This document shows positions 8,442-16,059 of a stretch of 64,000 nt of DNA, piece by piece. The translations under genes and the position numbers were made by a program. Where the stretch lies: NCBI RefSeq assembly GCF_042676245.1, contig NZ_JBHTKA010000008.1:124001-188000 (forward strand). Reading direction: 5' to 3'. The notes below the pieces were generated by a model. The model made no database searches and was not told the DNA's origin. It saw only the letters and a list, made by a program, of their open reading frames with translations. The DNA comes from Ohtaekwangia kribbensis (GTDB taxonomy: Bacteria; Bacteroidota; Bacteroidia; Cytophagales; Cyclobacteriaceae). Numbering within the stretch: the stretch's first letter is position 1; each line of letters begins with the position of its first letter.

Positions 8442-9896
8442 TCAAAAATTACGTTTGAAGAATTCCATCGCATTTATATTCATCACACGACTGACAATTT
8501 CTTCCGGATCAGTATTATTTCCTATCGACAAATTCTTTCCATTACCCTGCATAAAATTATAGGCATGCTTCAACAGGTAATCGTCCATAAACTGCAGATC
8601 TTCATGTGTCCAATAACCATTTAACGGATCGATGATACCATCGTAATCCGAACCAATCGCAGCAAGTCCCCACGGATATATACCGGCAGCAGAAAGGATA
8701 TAGGCTATATGCTCCAGTTGATTCCATATAAGTTTGGAGCGGTGGTATAAAATTTTTCTACGATCAACGTGTCCACGGGCCTGGGCAAGCGCATCTTTAC
8801 TGCCTACTCTTCGCTCGTCCATCTGCAAACCAAATATACCGCCACTGCGAGCGATGCGCACGAGTTCATCATCGAAGAAATTGATTGATCCTGGATTCAT
8901 GCACACTCCGGTAGGACGCACCGCTATATAATTATTGTCATACGCCTTAAGACCATTCGCAGCACCATGACTTACTACAATGGGTACAGGATCTTTATCA
9001 AACTCTTTATCAAGCATCGTATAATATTCCCTGCGTGCTACCGGACTCATGTGTTTTACATCAATGAGTACACGCGCGCCGTTCTTCTTTGACAGCAGGC
9101 ATTTTACTATTTCAACTCCAAGTGGTGTAAAGCCTGTGTCCAATTTATAGCTTTGGTCGAGTACGCGGGCCATAATGCCGGTGAGACTGCGTGCATGTCC
9201 GCAGAGCTCATTGTAAAAATGATGCGCGAACGTAATGAAGAACGGAGGAAACTCCCACTGCTTCTTCATGTGCTCGATGTTCTTCAGGATCTCTCCCCGA
9301 TCAGCCGGCTTCTGCTCCGGGCTAAGGCCGCAGTTAAACACGTGGGCACCTTCTATACTCAGAACGATAGCAATGGTAGGTATGGCATCATCTGCTGTCT
9401 GCAATACATCCTCCAGCTGAGTATAATTACGAACCAATTTATAGCGCACCGGCTTGCCGTCTACCGTTACCGTTGTGTCGTGAAGCTGGCGATAGAAATT
9501 ATATTCATTCTGAAGATCGCTGAAATAGTCGGGCATCTTCTGCAGAAAGTCTACGCGTTCGTCACCTAAACCTGTTGCGAGATTTAGTGTGGCGTCCGAG
9601 AGTTGCCCGCTGCCCAGTCTGTTTTTTACAAAGCCTTTTTCCAACGGATAGAGCGATGCTGTCATTACCTTCACACTTCCATATAGGGCAGAAGAAAGAT
9701 CAGCCTGTCTGAATTTGGTAAGACCTGTTACATAGTTTAAAAGTTTGTCTTTCAGTGAGGGCTGATCGTAATGCCATATACTCGTAATATCCGCAGGGTT
9801 TGAACTATTCGTACCGGTTGAAGATGATTCTTTAAAACTTCTTCCATAGGGTTTCATCGCGGGATGGCAGTGCAGGTCTACAATAAAATTATTCAT
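8442..9896 (-). CDS. Peptidase M19 (membrane dipeptidase)-like metalloprotein
   Basis: Zinc-dependent amidohydrolase-fold protein of the renal dipeptidase family, expected to cleave dipeptides or similar amides. 484 residues, longer than the usual 330-420. Ligand-like residues are visible in order: DLHCHPAMK (H9, H11; the family usually has HxD here), SIEGAHVF (E182), IDVKHMSP (H282), VVSHGAANG (H310) and GSDYDGI (D417). No signal peptide or membrane anchor is seen, so it is probably cytoplasmic. It is third in the cassette, 74 bases after the membrane-protein gene, and is separated from the giant gene by a structured spacer. The HxH variant and long insertions suggest a divergent subfamily whose substrate may differ from classical dipeptides. 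Confidence 0.85.
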   Translation of the reverse strand: MNNFIVDLHCHPAMKPYGRSFKESSSTGTNSSNPADITSIWHYDQPSLKDKLLNYVTGLTKFRQADLSSALYGSVKVMTASLYPLEKGFVKNRLGSGQLSDATLNLATGLGDERVDFLQKMPDYFSDLQNEYNFYRQLHDTTVTVDGKPVRYKLVRNYTQLEDVLQTADDAIPTIAIVLSIEGAHVFNCGLSPEQKPADRGEILKNIEHMKKQWEFPPFFITFAHHFYNELCGHARSLTGIMARVLDQSYKLDTGFTPLGVEIVKCLLSKKNGARVLIDVKHMSPVARREYYTMLDKEFDKDPVPIVVSHGAANGLKAYDNNYIAVRPTGVCMNPGSINFFDDELVRIARSGGIFGLQMDERRVGSKDALAQARGHVDRRKILYHRSKLIWNQLEHIAYILSAAGIYPWGLAAIGSDYDGIIDPLNGYWTHEDLQFMDDYLLKHAYNFMQGNGKNLSIGNNTDPEEIVSRVMNINAMEFFKRNF

Positions 9897-9970
9897 AACA
9901 AAAATACGGTTAGGTACAGATCATTAAAGGGTAGCAGAATTTATACTATATATACATCAACGTTTATGAA

Positions 9971-10927
9971 TTATGATGATTGTTGCCCAGGGTCCGGCTT
10001 TGTTGCGGCTGGTTTTTTGCCAACGCTGCGCAGGTTTACCAATTTATTGAGCATATCGAACCAGAACGGTGCACCGAGTGAAACAGCAAGTGCTGTAAAC
10101 AGCAGCCCGAGAATTTTTATGATCCAGTTCTCGGGAAGATTCTTCCAACCCAGCGGCAATTTTGTAGCATCCAGTTCGGCCTTGATGGATTTAAGATCGG
10201 CTACATTTTTATTTATGCTGGCCATCGCATCATCTGCGTTTTGCCAAGGGTGCAGCGAATCATCTTTTGCCTGTTTGATCTTGTTTACCATCTCTCTGTA
10301 GGTAGAGTCATGGGCTATTTCTTCCGCGCGATCAGCGATACTTTCACGAACCGCAGGATTTTCGTAGAGATAGCGGGCAAGATCTATTGTATCCGCATTC
10401 AGCAAACCGGTAAGCACAAGCGATATACAGAGAATTATAGTCTGTGTTTTCTTTTTATAGGTGCCTGATACACGCTCCATCGCCTGATCGAACCATGCTT
10501 GTACCTCGTGCCGCACTTTGGTTATTTCACCCGAAGCTTCCGCTATAGATTGCAGTAGCGACCGCTTAAAATCATCGTCCAGTAAATCCGTTGCTGTTAT
10601 AGCCTGGCGCAACGAATCGATGGTATAGGGCTTATCGCCAAACTGCTTGTGGTGAATGATATCCAGCAGTACACGCGAAAATTTATCCGAAGGTATATAC
10701 GCGGCCATACGGCCTTTCGCAGTAAGGCCGTCAATCAGTTTATGCTTGAGTATAGCTTCGCCTGTATTTCCTTTACTGAAGGTATCGCGAATCCACTGAT
10801 TCAATACTTTGGGGCGAAGTCTTAAAATACTGGATATGATTTCCTGCACGGCAGAGCATGCAAGACTCAACAGAAAGTAAATGAAGATTATTCCGATAAC
10901 GAGGTCAAGAATAGCAAAGAGCGACAT
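9971..10927 (-). CDS. Conserved three-helix membrane protein of unknown function
   Basis: 318 residues with hydrophobic segments at 8-28, about 161-178 and 267-287, and a long mostly helical cytoplasmic or periplasmic region between the first two. Two stretches look strongly conserved: WFDQAMERVSGTYKKKTQ (145-162), just before the second segment, and SLGAPFWFDMLNKLVNLRS (283-301), at the end of the third. From memory, similar motifs recur in hypothetical proteins of several phyla, but no function is known to me. A short Pro/Lys-rich tail follows. Its start lies 3 bases after the stop of the amidase gene, so the two are almost certainly co-transcribed and perhaps translationally coupled. Confidence 0.8.
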   Translation of the reverse strand: MSLFAILDLVIGIIFIYFLLSLACSAVQEIISSILRLRPKVLNQWIRDTFSKGNTGEAILKHKLIDGLTAKGRMAAYIPSDKFSRVLLDIIHHKQFGDKPYTIDSLRQAITATDLLDDDFKRSLLQSIAEASGEITKVRHEVQAWFDQAMERVSGTYKKKTQTIILCISLVLTGLLNADTIDLARYLYENPAVRESIADRAEEIAHDSTYREMVNKIKQAKDDSLHPWQNADDAMASINKNVADLKSIKAELDATKLPLGWKNLPENWIIKILGLLFTALAVSLGAPFWFDMLNKLVNLRSVGKKPAATKPDPGQQSS

Positions 10928-10930
10928 ACA

Positions 10931-11596
10931 CTATTGATTTAAAATTTCGAGCAGGTATACCCGCGTGGTTTCATCAAATATACCATCTACACGCAAACCG
11001 AAGCGGGTACTTTGCAGCGCTTTAACAGCATCTTCAGTCTTTTTACCGAAGTCACCATCGGAGGTACCACAATCAAAACCCGCCACCTTCAATGCGTCCT
11101 GTAAATTTTTAACTGCGTTACCGGTATGCCCTATACGAAGCACGGTGTCGGGTAAAATTACTGTGGATGAAGGCGCGAGTCTTCTGAAGCCTAATATAGT
11201 ATTTATCGGGAAGGCCGATATAGATACCTGGTTGCCCTGGTTACCGCCTAGACAATATACCCGTAAACCATCTTTCGAAAAGCCAAAGAAGAAACCAACG
11301 TGTCCTTTCCATGACTCCGGTTTTTCGCGCCAGAAGACTACAACATCCCCGGGCTCTGGATTTTCAATGCGCTGCCCTGCGAACAGCCACGACCGTGCAT
11401 CGGCTTTTCCGGTTCCTTTCAGATTTACTTTTTTAGCACACCAGTTTACAAAGATGCTGCACCATGGCGTTTCATCATCGTTGATCCAGTTGAAACCCGA
11501 CTCGTGTGCGTAACGAACTATAGCAGCATTATCATCCGCGCCCGGCACTTCTTTCTGGCCAAGTTCGGCTATGGCGGTTTTAATGAGGGTATCCAT
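10931..11596 (-). CDS. TIGR02594/CHAP-like amidase with C-terminal peptidoglycan-binding domain
   Basis: 221 residues. The N-terminal domain (1-140) has the cysteine-hydrolase pattern of the TIGR02594/CHAP family: TPWCSIFVNWCAKK with the probable nucleophile C46, GDVVVFWR at 83-90, HVGFFFG with H99, and GGNQGNQVS near 117-125. Residues 152-217 form a PG_binding_1 domain (LRIGHTGNAVKNLQDAL, DGDFGKKTEDAVKALQ). Such proteins cleave peptide bonds in peptidoglycan and are common as endolysins. No signal peptide is visible, so export would need another route, or the enzyme stays cytosolic until membrane damage. It is the first gene of the minus-strand cassette. Confidence 0.85.
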   Translation of the reverse strand: MDTLIKTAIAELGQKEVPGADDNAAIVRYAHESGFNWINDDETPWCSIFVNWCAKKVNLKGTGKADARSWLFAGQRIENPEPGDVVVFWREKPESWKGHVGFFFGFSKDGLRVYCLGGNQGNQVSISAFPINTILGFRRLAPSSTVILPDTVLRIGHTGNAVKNLQDALKVAGFDCGTSDGDFGKKTEDAVKALQSTRFGLRVDGIFDETTRVYLLEILNQ

Positions 11597-12074
11597 GGTT
11601 GGGATTGAAGAAAATATAGTATATCGTTAGTTGTTATCCGTGAATCGTTATCCGTTGTGCGTGTATAGCCACACGGAAGCATCAGGAATATAGATCAGGA
11701 ACAACAACCGGAATGTACCAAAGCTATAAATAAGAGTATATCAGCCGTGCGGCTGCGCAAAGGTGAGCATGAACAACGGTGGTCTTACAAAATGCAGCAA
11801 GTTTGCTATCAGGTTTGTAACCGAAGGGAGTAATGTGCTGAATGTTTTTTCATAGCGGTAGGGGGTTTATTTTTTAAGCACTAACTGTTCAACGAGTGTG
11901 AGGTGGTATTTCAAAATGCCCGTTTATTTTTCGCACACATAGTAACCGAATACGAGGAGCCGATTGAAGTATACCAATCTACGCAACTTTTTGCCCGTTA
12001 TCAACAGGTCGTGGAAAAATTAAAGCCAAATTGATCTGTATCTGTTAACTTGCTGTGACAACCAGCGTACAATT
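11597..12074. other. 478-base intergenic region between the amidase cassette and the EEP hydrolase gene
   Basis: A divergent promoter region. On the minus strand TATATTTT (11611-11618), one base off TAnnTTTG, lies 14 bases before the amidase start. The heptamer-plus gttatccgt occurs twice (11633-11641 and 11647-11655), 14 bases apart. No exact TAnnTTTG box was found for the + gene. A 49-codon frame without a good start (11885-12034) is open but not recognisable. No RNA gene seen. Confidence 0.5.
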
Positions 12075-12908
12075 ATGATCAGATTATTTTGCGTGGCTAT
12101 TATGCTGGCCGCGGCATTTACCATGCGGGCACAATCTCTAAAAGTGATGACCTATAACATCCGGCTCGATCATACAGTTGATGGTGTTAATCAGTGGCCG
12201 AAGCGAAGCGACAAAGTATATGCGCTTATTCGTAAATACGATCCGGATATTCTGGGTATACAGGAGGCGCTGCATCATCAGTTGCAAGACATTCTCAAAA
12301 ATATCCCGGAATATACTGCCGTTGGTGTGGGGCGTGACGATGGAAAAACAAAAGGTGAATATTCAGCTATACTTTTCAAAAAAGATCGCTTTGCTGTGCA
12401 GCAGCAAAATACATTCTGGCTTTCTGAAACACCGGATGTAGCCGGAAGCAAAAGCTGGGATGCCGCCATTACCCGCGTAGCTACGTGGGCTTCGCTGCGC
12501 GATCTCCCAACCAAAAAAGAATTTATCATTGTTAATACGCACTTTGATCACATCGGCACGGTAGCGCGTGAAAAGAGTGCTGCACTGATCAAGGAAAAAA
12601 TTGCCGCGGTACATCAGCAAGTCCCTGTAATTATTACCGGTGATTTTAACAGCGAACCAACCGAGGCTCCCTATAAAAACATGCTGAATGGCGAAGCTTT
12701 GAAATTATTTAACCCTCGTCCGGCTACAGAATCGCAGGGAACATTCTGCACATTCACCGTTAACGCTGCACCCTGCAAAGTGATCGATTATATTTTTTAT
12801 ACCGCAGAACTGACACCCAAGAATTACCAGGTTATTACCGATCACAACGGCACATATTACCCTTCCGATCACTTGCCAGTAATGTGCATATTTCTATGGC
12901 CTGAGTAG
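12075..12908 (+). CDS. Secreted endonuclease/exonuclease/phosphatase (EEP) family hydrolase
   Basis: 277 residues with a signal peptide (hydrophobic IRLFCVAIMLAAAF, cleavage after about MRAQ at residue 20). The EEP fold motifs are in order: VMTYNIRLD (residues 24-32), LGIQEAL with the metal-binding glutamate, VNTHFDHIG, ITGDFNSEP and YYPSDHLPVMC with the catalytic histidine. The family covers Mg-dependent DNases, sphingomyelinases and inositol phosphatases; small exported Bacteroidota members of this type are usually of unassigned substrate. It acts outside the inner membrane. It is a single gene, with no partner on the same strand closer than 149 bases. Confidence 0.88.
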   Translation: MIRLFCVAIMLAAAFTMRAQSLKVMTYNIRLDHTVDGVNQWPKRSDKVYALIRKYDPDILGIQEALHHQLQDILKNIPEYTAVGVGRDDGKTKGEYSAILFKKDRFAVQQQNTFWLSETPDVAGSKSWDAAITRVATWASLRDLPTKKEFIIVNTHFDHIGTVAREKSAALIKEKIAAVHQQVPVIITGDFNSEPTEAPYKNMLNGEALKLFNPRPATESQGTFCTFTVNAAPCKVIDYIFYTAELTPKNYQVITDHNGTYYPSDHLPVMCIFLWPE

Positions 12909-13038
12909 TTTCGAAAATAAACAGACCCCGGTAGCTGAAAAAAAACTGGAACGATTTTTTATGTTGTTCACGTGATAAAATTTCATGAAGCCGATTCAAT
13001 ACCTATATTACTTCCACCGTTAGTTTTTTTTGTATCTA

Positions 13039-13046
13039 TATATTTC
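13039..13046 (+). promoter_or_regulatory. Possible -7 box (TATATTTC) for the outer-membrane barrel gene
   Basis: It differs from TAnnTTTG only in the last base and lies 11 bases before the ATG at 13058. The same octamer precedes the DUF4105 gene (21843) and the amine-oxidase-like gene (40935-40942, minus strand). Confidence 0.3.
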
Positions 13047-13057
13047 CAATCCCGGGC

Positions 13058-14839
13058 ATGAGGCTGTTTGCGCTGTTTGTTTTGATCCTGACCACGTATA
13101 CAACGCTATGGGCGCAGACGGATACTACCCGCAGAAAAATTCTGGATAACAAGCTTTCGAAGGAAGTTATCAAAACAATTTCGAGAAAATCGAATCCCGA
13201 TTCAGCCATCGCTGTAAAAAGTGAGGCTCCCTTTCTGCCGTACGAAGGAAAGATCATCCGGCACATCGTTATTAATCACATCGGTTTTGAACGAACGATG
13301 TACGACTCGACCCGCAGGCTTCGCAACCAGATCACGAAAATTGCCGATGCGCTACACTATACCACGCGCGAAAGTGTGATACGCGACAATCTTTTTATTC
13401 GTGAGAATCGTCCACTCAACCCCTATCGTGTAGCCGATAATGAACGTTACCTGCGTGATCTTGATTTTATACTCGATTCCAAAATCATTGTACACCGCAT
13501 TAAAGGTTCGCCCGATTCCGTTGATGTTGAAATTGTAACACGGGATGTATTCAGTCTTGGTGCCCGCGTATCCGCGGGTGGTCTTACGGATTATCGTGTG
13601 GGCTTGTATGATGCCAACTTGTTTGGTATGGGCCAGCGCGTGCAGACCGATCTCGGTTTTGAAAGCGGACGTGCACCGTCTGTAGGCTTTGATATATTTT
13701 ACAGGAAGTCGAGCCTGGGAGGTACACTGATCAATGCATCCGGTGGCTATACACAATTGGACAATGCAAGGAGCCTGGGTGAAGAGAATGAGTATGCATA
13801 TTTCGTCCGATTGGAGCGACCGCTGGTATCACCGTATTCACGATTCGCAGGCGGATTGGAAGTAAGTCGTAACTGGTCGCGCAATGTTTTTCAGACTGTC
13901 GATAGTACGTTTCGAAAGTATCGGTATAATATTCAGGACGTATGGGCGGGGTATAACTTCAGCATCGGGAACATGGCACGAAACCGCGACCGTCATTTTG
14001 CTGCGATCCGTTATTATCGTCAACATTACTCACAACAACCTGTGCAGCCCGGAGAAGCACTCAACCCGCTTTACAACGATGAAAAATTTGTACTGGGTGA
14101 AATGACGTTCTATAATCAGAACTTCTACAAAACAAGATATATATATGGTTTCGGACGAACGGAAGATGTACCGTATGGTAAAACCGTAACACTCACCACG
14201 GGCTGGTCTAAAGCCATGGGGCAAAAGCGCATGTATGCGGGCACTTCGGTGATGAAAGGATTTGTAAACAGGAACGGAAGTTTTTCAAGTATAGAAGCCG
14301 GCTTGGGTACATTCTTTAACCGCAGCAGAACTTCTGATGTCTTTTACTATATACGCGGTACACATTATAGTAAACTGTATGAATATAAGCGGGTGAAACT
14401 TCGCCATCTGGTGCAAGGTGGTTATGCACAGGCGCACCAGGTAGTAGCACGGGAGTTGTTAACGCTGAACGATGAACTTACCGGCTTCTCGCCCGATAGT
14501 CTTTACGGCACCAAACGACTTTACGTGCGTTTTGAGTCAACACTCTTTACGAATTTGAAATTTGCAGGATTTCGGTTTGCACCTTTTATGTCGTTGGAAA
14601 ATGCGTTTCTAAAAAACTATAAATCTGAAAAACTACTTGGTGATTTCTATTGGGGAACAACCGGAGGTATACGCATACGCAACGAGAACCTTATCTTCGG
14701 TACGATTGAATTGCGCGCGTTCTACTTCCCTACGGCCGTAGATGGTGTCGATCACTTCAGTTTCAAAGTATCTACCAATGTACGATTGAAATATAGCGGG
14801 CGTTTTGTAAACCCGCCATCGTTCGTCCGGTATAACTAA
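13058..14839 (+). CDS. Outer-membrane beta-barrel protein, BamA/TamA-like with POTRA-type N-terminus
   Basis: 593 residues with a signal peptide (LFALFVLILTTYTTLWAQ, cleavage near 20). Residues about 60-165 read like a POTRA repeat (KIIRHIVINHIGFE, then VRDNLFIRENRPLNPYRVADNERYLRDL, then SVDVEIVTRDVFS). From about 170 to the end, alternating hydrophobic/aromatic strands (for example RVSAGGLTDYRVGLYDANLFG) look like a barrel that ends in an aromatic-rich strand. Only one or two POTRA units are present against five in BamA, so this is a smaller Omp85-like protein, not the essential BamA. It converges on the porin gene with a 21-base gap. Confidence 0.75.
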   Translation: MRLFALFVLILTTYTTLWAQTDTTRRKILDNKLSKEVIKTISRKSNPDSAIAVKSEAPFLPYEGKIIRHIVINHIGFERTMYDSTRRLRNQITKIADALHYTTRESVIRDNLFIRENRPLNPYRVADNERYLRDLDFILDSKIIVHRIKGSPDSVDVEIVTRDVFSLGARVSAGGLTDYRVGLYDANLFGMGQRVQTDLGFESGRAPSVGFDIFYRKSSLGGTLINASGGYTQLDNARSLGEENEYAYFVRLERPLVSPYSRFAGGLEVSRNWSRNVFQTVDSTFRKYRYNIQDVWAGYNFSIGNMARNRDRHFAAIRYYRQHYSQQPVQPGEALNPLYNDEKFVLGEMTFYNQNFYKTRYIYGFGRTEDVPYGKTVTLTTGWSKAMGQKRMYAGTSVMKGFVNRNGSFSSIEAGLGTFFNRSRTSDVFYYIRGTHYSKLYEYKRVKLRHLVQGGYAQAHQVVARELLTLNDELTGFSPDSLYGTKRLYVRFESTLFTNLKFAGFRFAPFMSLENAFLKNYKSEKLLGDFYWGTTGGIRIRNENLIFGTIELRAFYFPTAVDGVDHFSFKVSTNVRLKYSGRFVNPPSFVRYN

Positions 14840-14860
14840 ACTATATATTTTGTTATTGAA

Positions 14861-16054
14861 TTATAGCAGAAGTACAAAGGCCAGGCCGGCAAAGTCGCCC
14901 TTCTTGAATGTTTCTTCGTCCGTATAGTTATTGTCACCGTTACCTTCCTGCTTCATGTAGTGCAGGCTGAGCTTGCAGCTCTTCTTATTCAGGTACCAGT
15001 TTATACCAACATCATACATTCTGTCTTCACCCGAGAATTGTGCACCCGGATCGCCTTCAAACACAGACACCATAAAGCAGGGCTCGAGGAAGATCTTATC
15101 CTTTACAATAATATTATACCCCGCGCGAACGTGTCCGGCCTTCATGTTATATATCTGTCCTTCTGTGTGACGCTCCATATACATCCACTCGCCATCAATG
15201 TTCCAATTGTTGTAGTTACACAACACATCGAAACCTCCGGCATAGTTTGAAGTAAATATATCTGTCTTGCTCTGCATGGAACTGTTCAGGCCAACGGTAA
15301 TACCTTTGCGTTTGCTGTAGTAGTTATTGGCATCATAGTTAATGGCATAACTCTTTCGTTCGGTATCGCCTATGGTAAAGGTTACGCGATCTACCACCAG
15401 CGGACTCCAATAACGGCCCGATGTTTCTGTAAACTCTTCGGAGGTTGTGTTGTTGTTAAATATACCTACGTTATACTCAATGGTAACACGGTGTTTGTTA
15501 GTAACGCCTCCTAAATTTACCCCGGTGGCACGACCATAGCCTTTACCGGTTATGTGCTGACGTATATACCCTTGCGTTGGCGCTTTATCAAATGAGTTCA
15601 CCAGTAAGTCGCCCGTAACACACTCACGACTTATCTGCGGGTGAAAATAACCAACCGTTACGGAAGCCATCTCACTTTTACTAACGCGCCAGGTTGCATA
15701 TACATCCAGTATACCGAGCTGACCGGTGTTGGTGGAACCACGCACTCCGCTGAAACGATCTTTACCCATATTGTCATACTGTATCATAACAGCATAACCG
15801 AGTTTTTTATAGGGCTTGCCTTTAAAACCAATGCGGGCTCTGCGCACCATAAAATTCAGTCGGTCTTGCATGGCTTCCATCGGGCCATCTTCCGTAAGCT
15901 GTGCCTTTTCGCCCATGGTGTACGTGCTCCAGAACTGAAGACTTGCCACCGGCTGAACATATTTGAAAAGACTATCGGTTTTGATCCAGTAATTTTCCTG
16001 CGCACAAACCAGTGTTGGCGCCAATACCATCAGCAGTATATATATCTTTCTCAT
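14861..16054 (-). CDS. Porin of the phosphate-selective (OprO/OprP-like) type
   Basis: 397 residues with a signal peptide (IYILLMVLAPTLVCAQ). The N-terminal region (FWSTYTMGEKAQ, then LNFMVRRARIGFKGKPYKKLGYAVMIQYDN) is typical of Bacteroidota porins related to OprO/OprP, and the rest alternates strands and turns as in a 16-strand barrel, ending in a hydrophobic strand (GDFAGLAFVLLL). Expected to be a trimeric outer-membrane channel for small, possibly anionic, solutes. The gene begins 5 bases after the sensor gene on the same strand, so the two form an operon. Confidence 0.7.
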   Translation of the reverse strand: MRKIYILLMVLAPTLVCAQENYWIKTDSLFKYVQPVASLQFWSTYTMGEKAQLTEDGPMEAMQDRLNFMVRRARIGFKGKPYKKLGYAVMIQYDNMGKDRFSGVRGSTNTGQLGILDVYATWRVSKSEMASVTVGYFHPQISRECVTGDLLVNSFDKAPTQGYIRQHITGKGYGRATGVNLGGVTNKHRVTIEYNVGIFNNNTTSEEFTETSGRYWSPLVVDRVTFTIGDTERKSYAINYDANNYYSKRKGITVGLNSSMQSKTDIFTSNYAGGFDVLCNYNNWNIDGEWMYMERHTEGQIYNMKAGHVRAGYNIIVKDKIFLEPCFMVSVFEGDPGAQFSGEDRMYDVGINWYLNKKSCKLSLHYMKQEGNGDNNYTDEETFKKGDFAGLAFVLLL

Positions 16055-16059
16055 CGTTA

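Noticed and set aside
11633..11655. Repeated gttatccgt as a possible CRISPR or iteron
   Set aside because: Only two copies, 14 bases apart, too short and too few.
11885..12034. A 49-codon + strand frame (CTG at 11885, possible GTG at 11903) in the gap before the EEP gene
   Set aside because: No ATG, no recognisable family, and a 49-codon open frame can occur by chance; reads plausibly helical but that is not enough.
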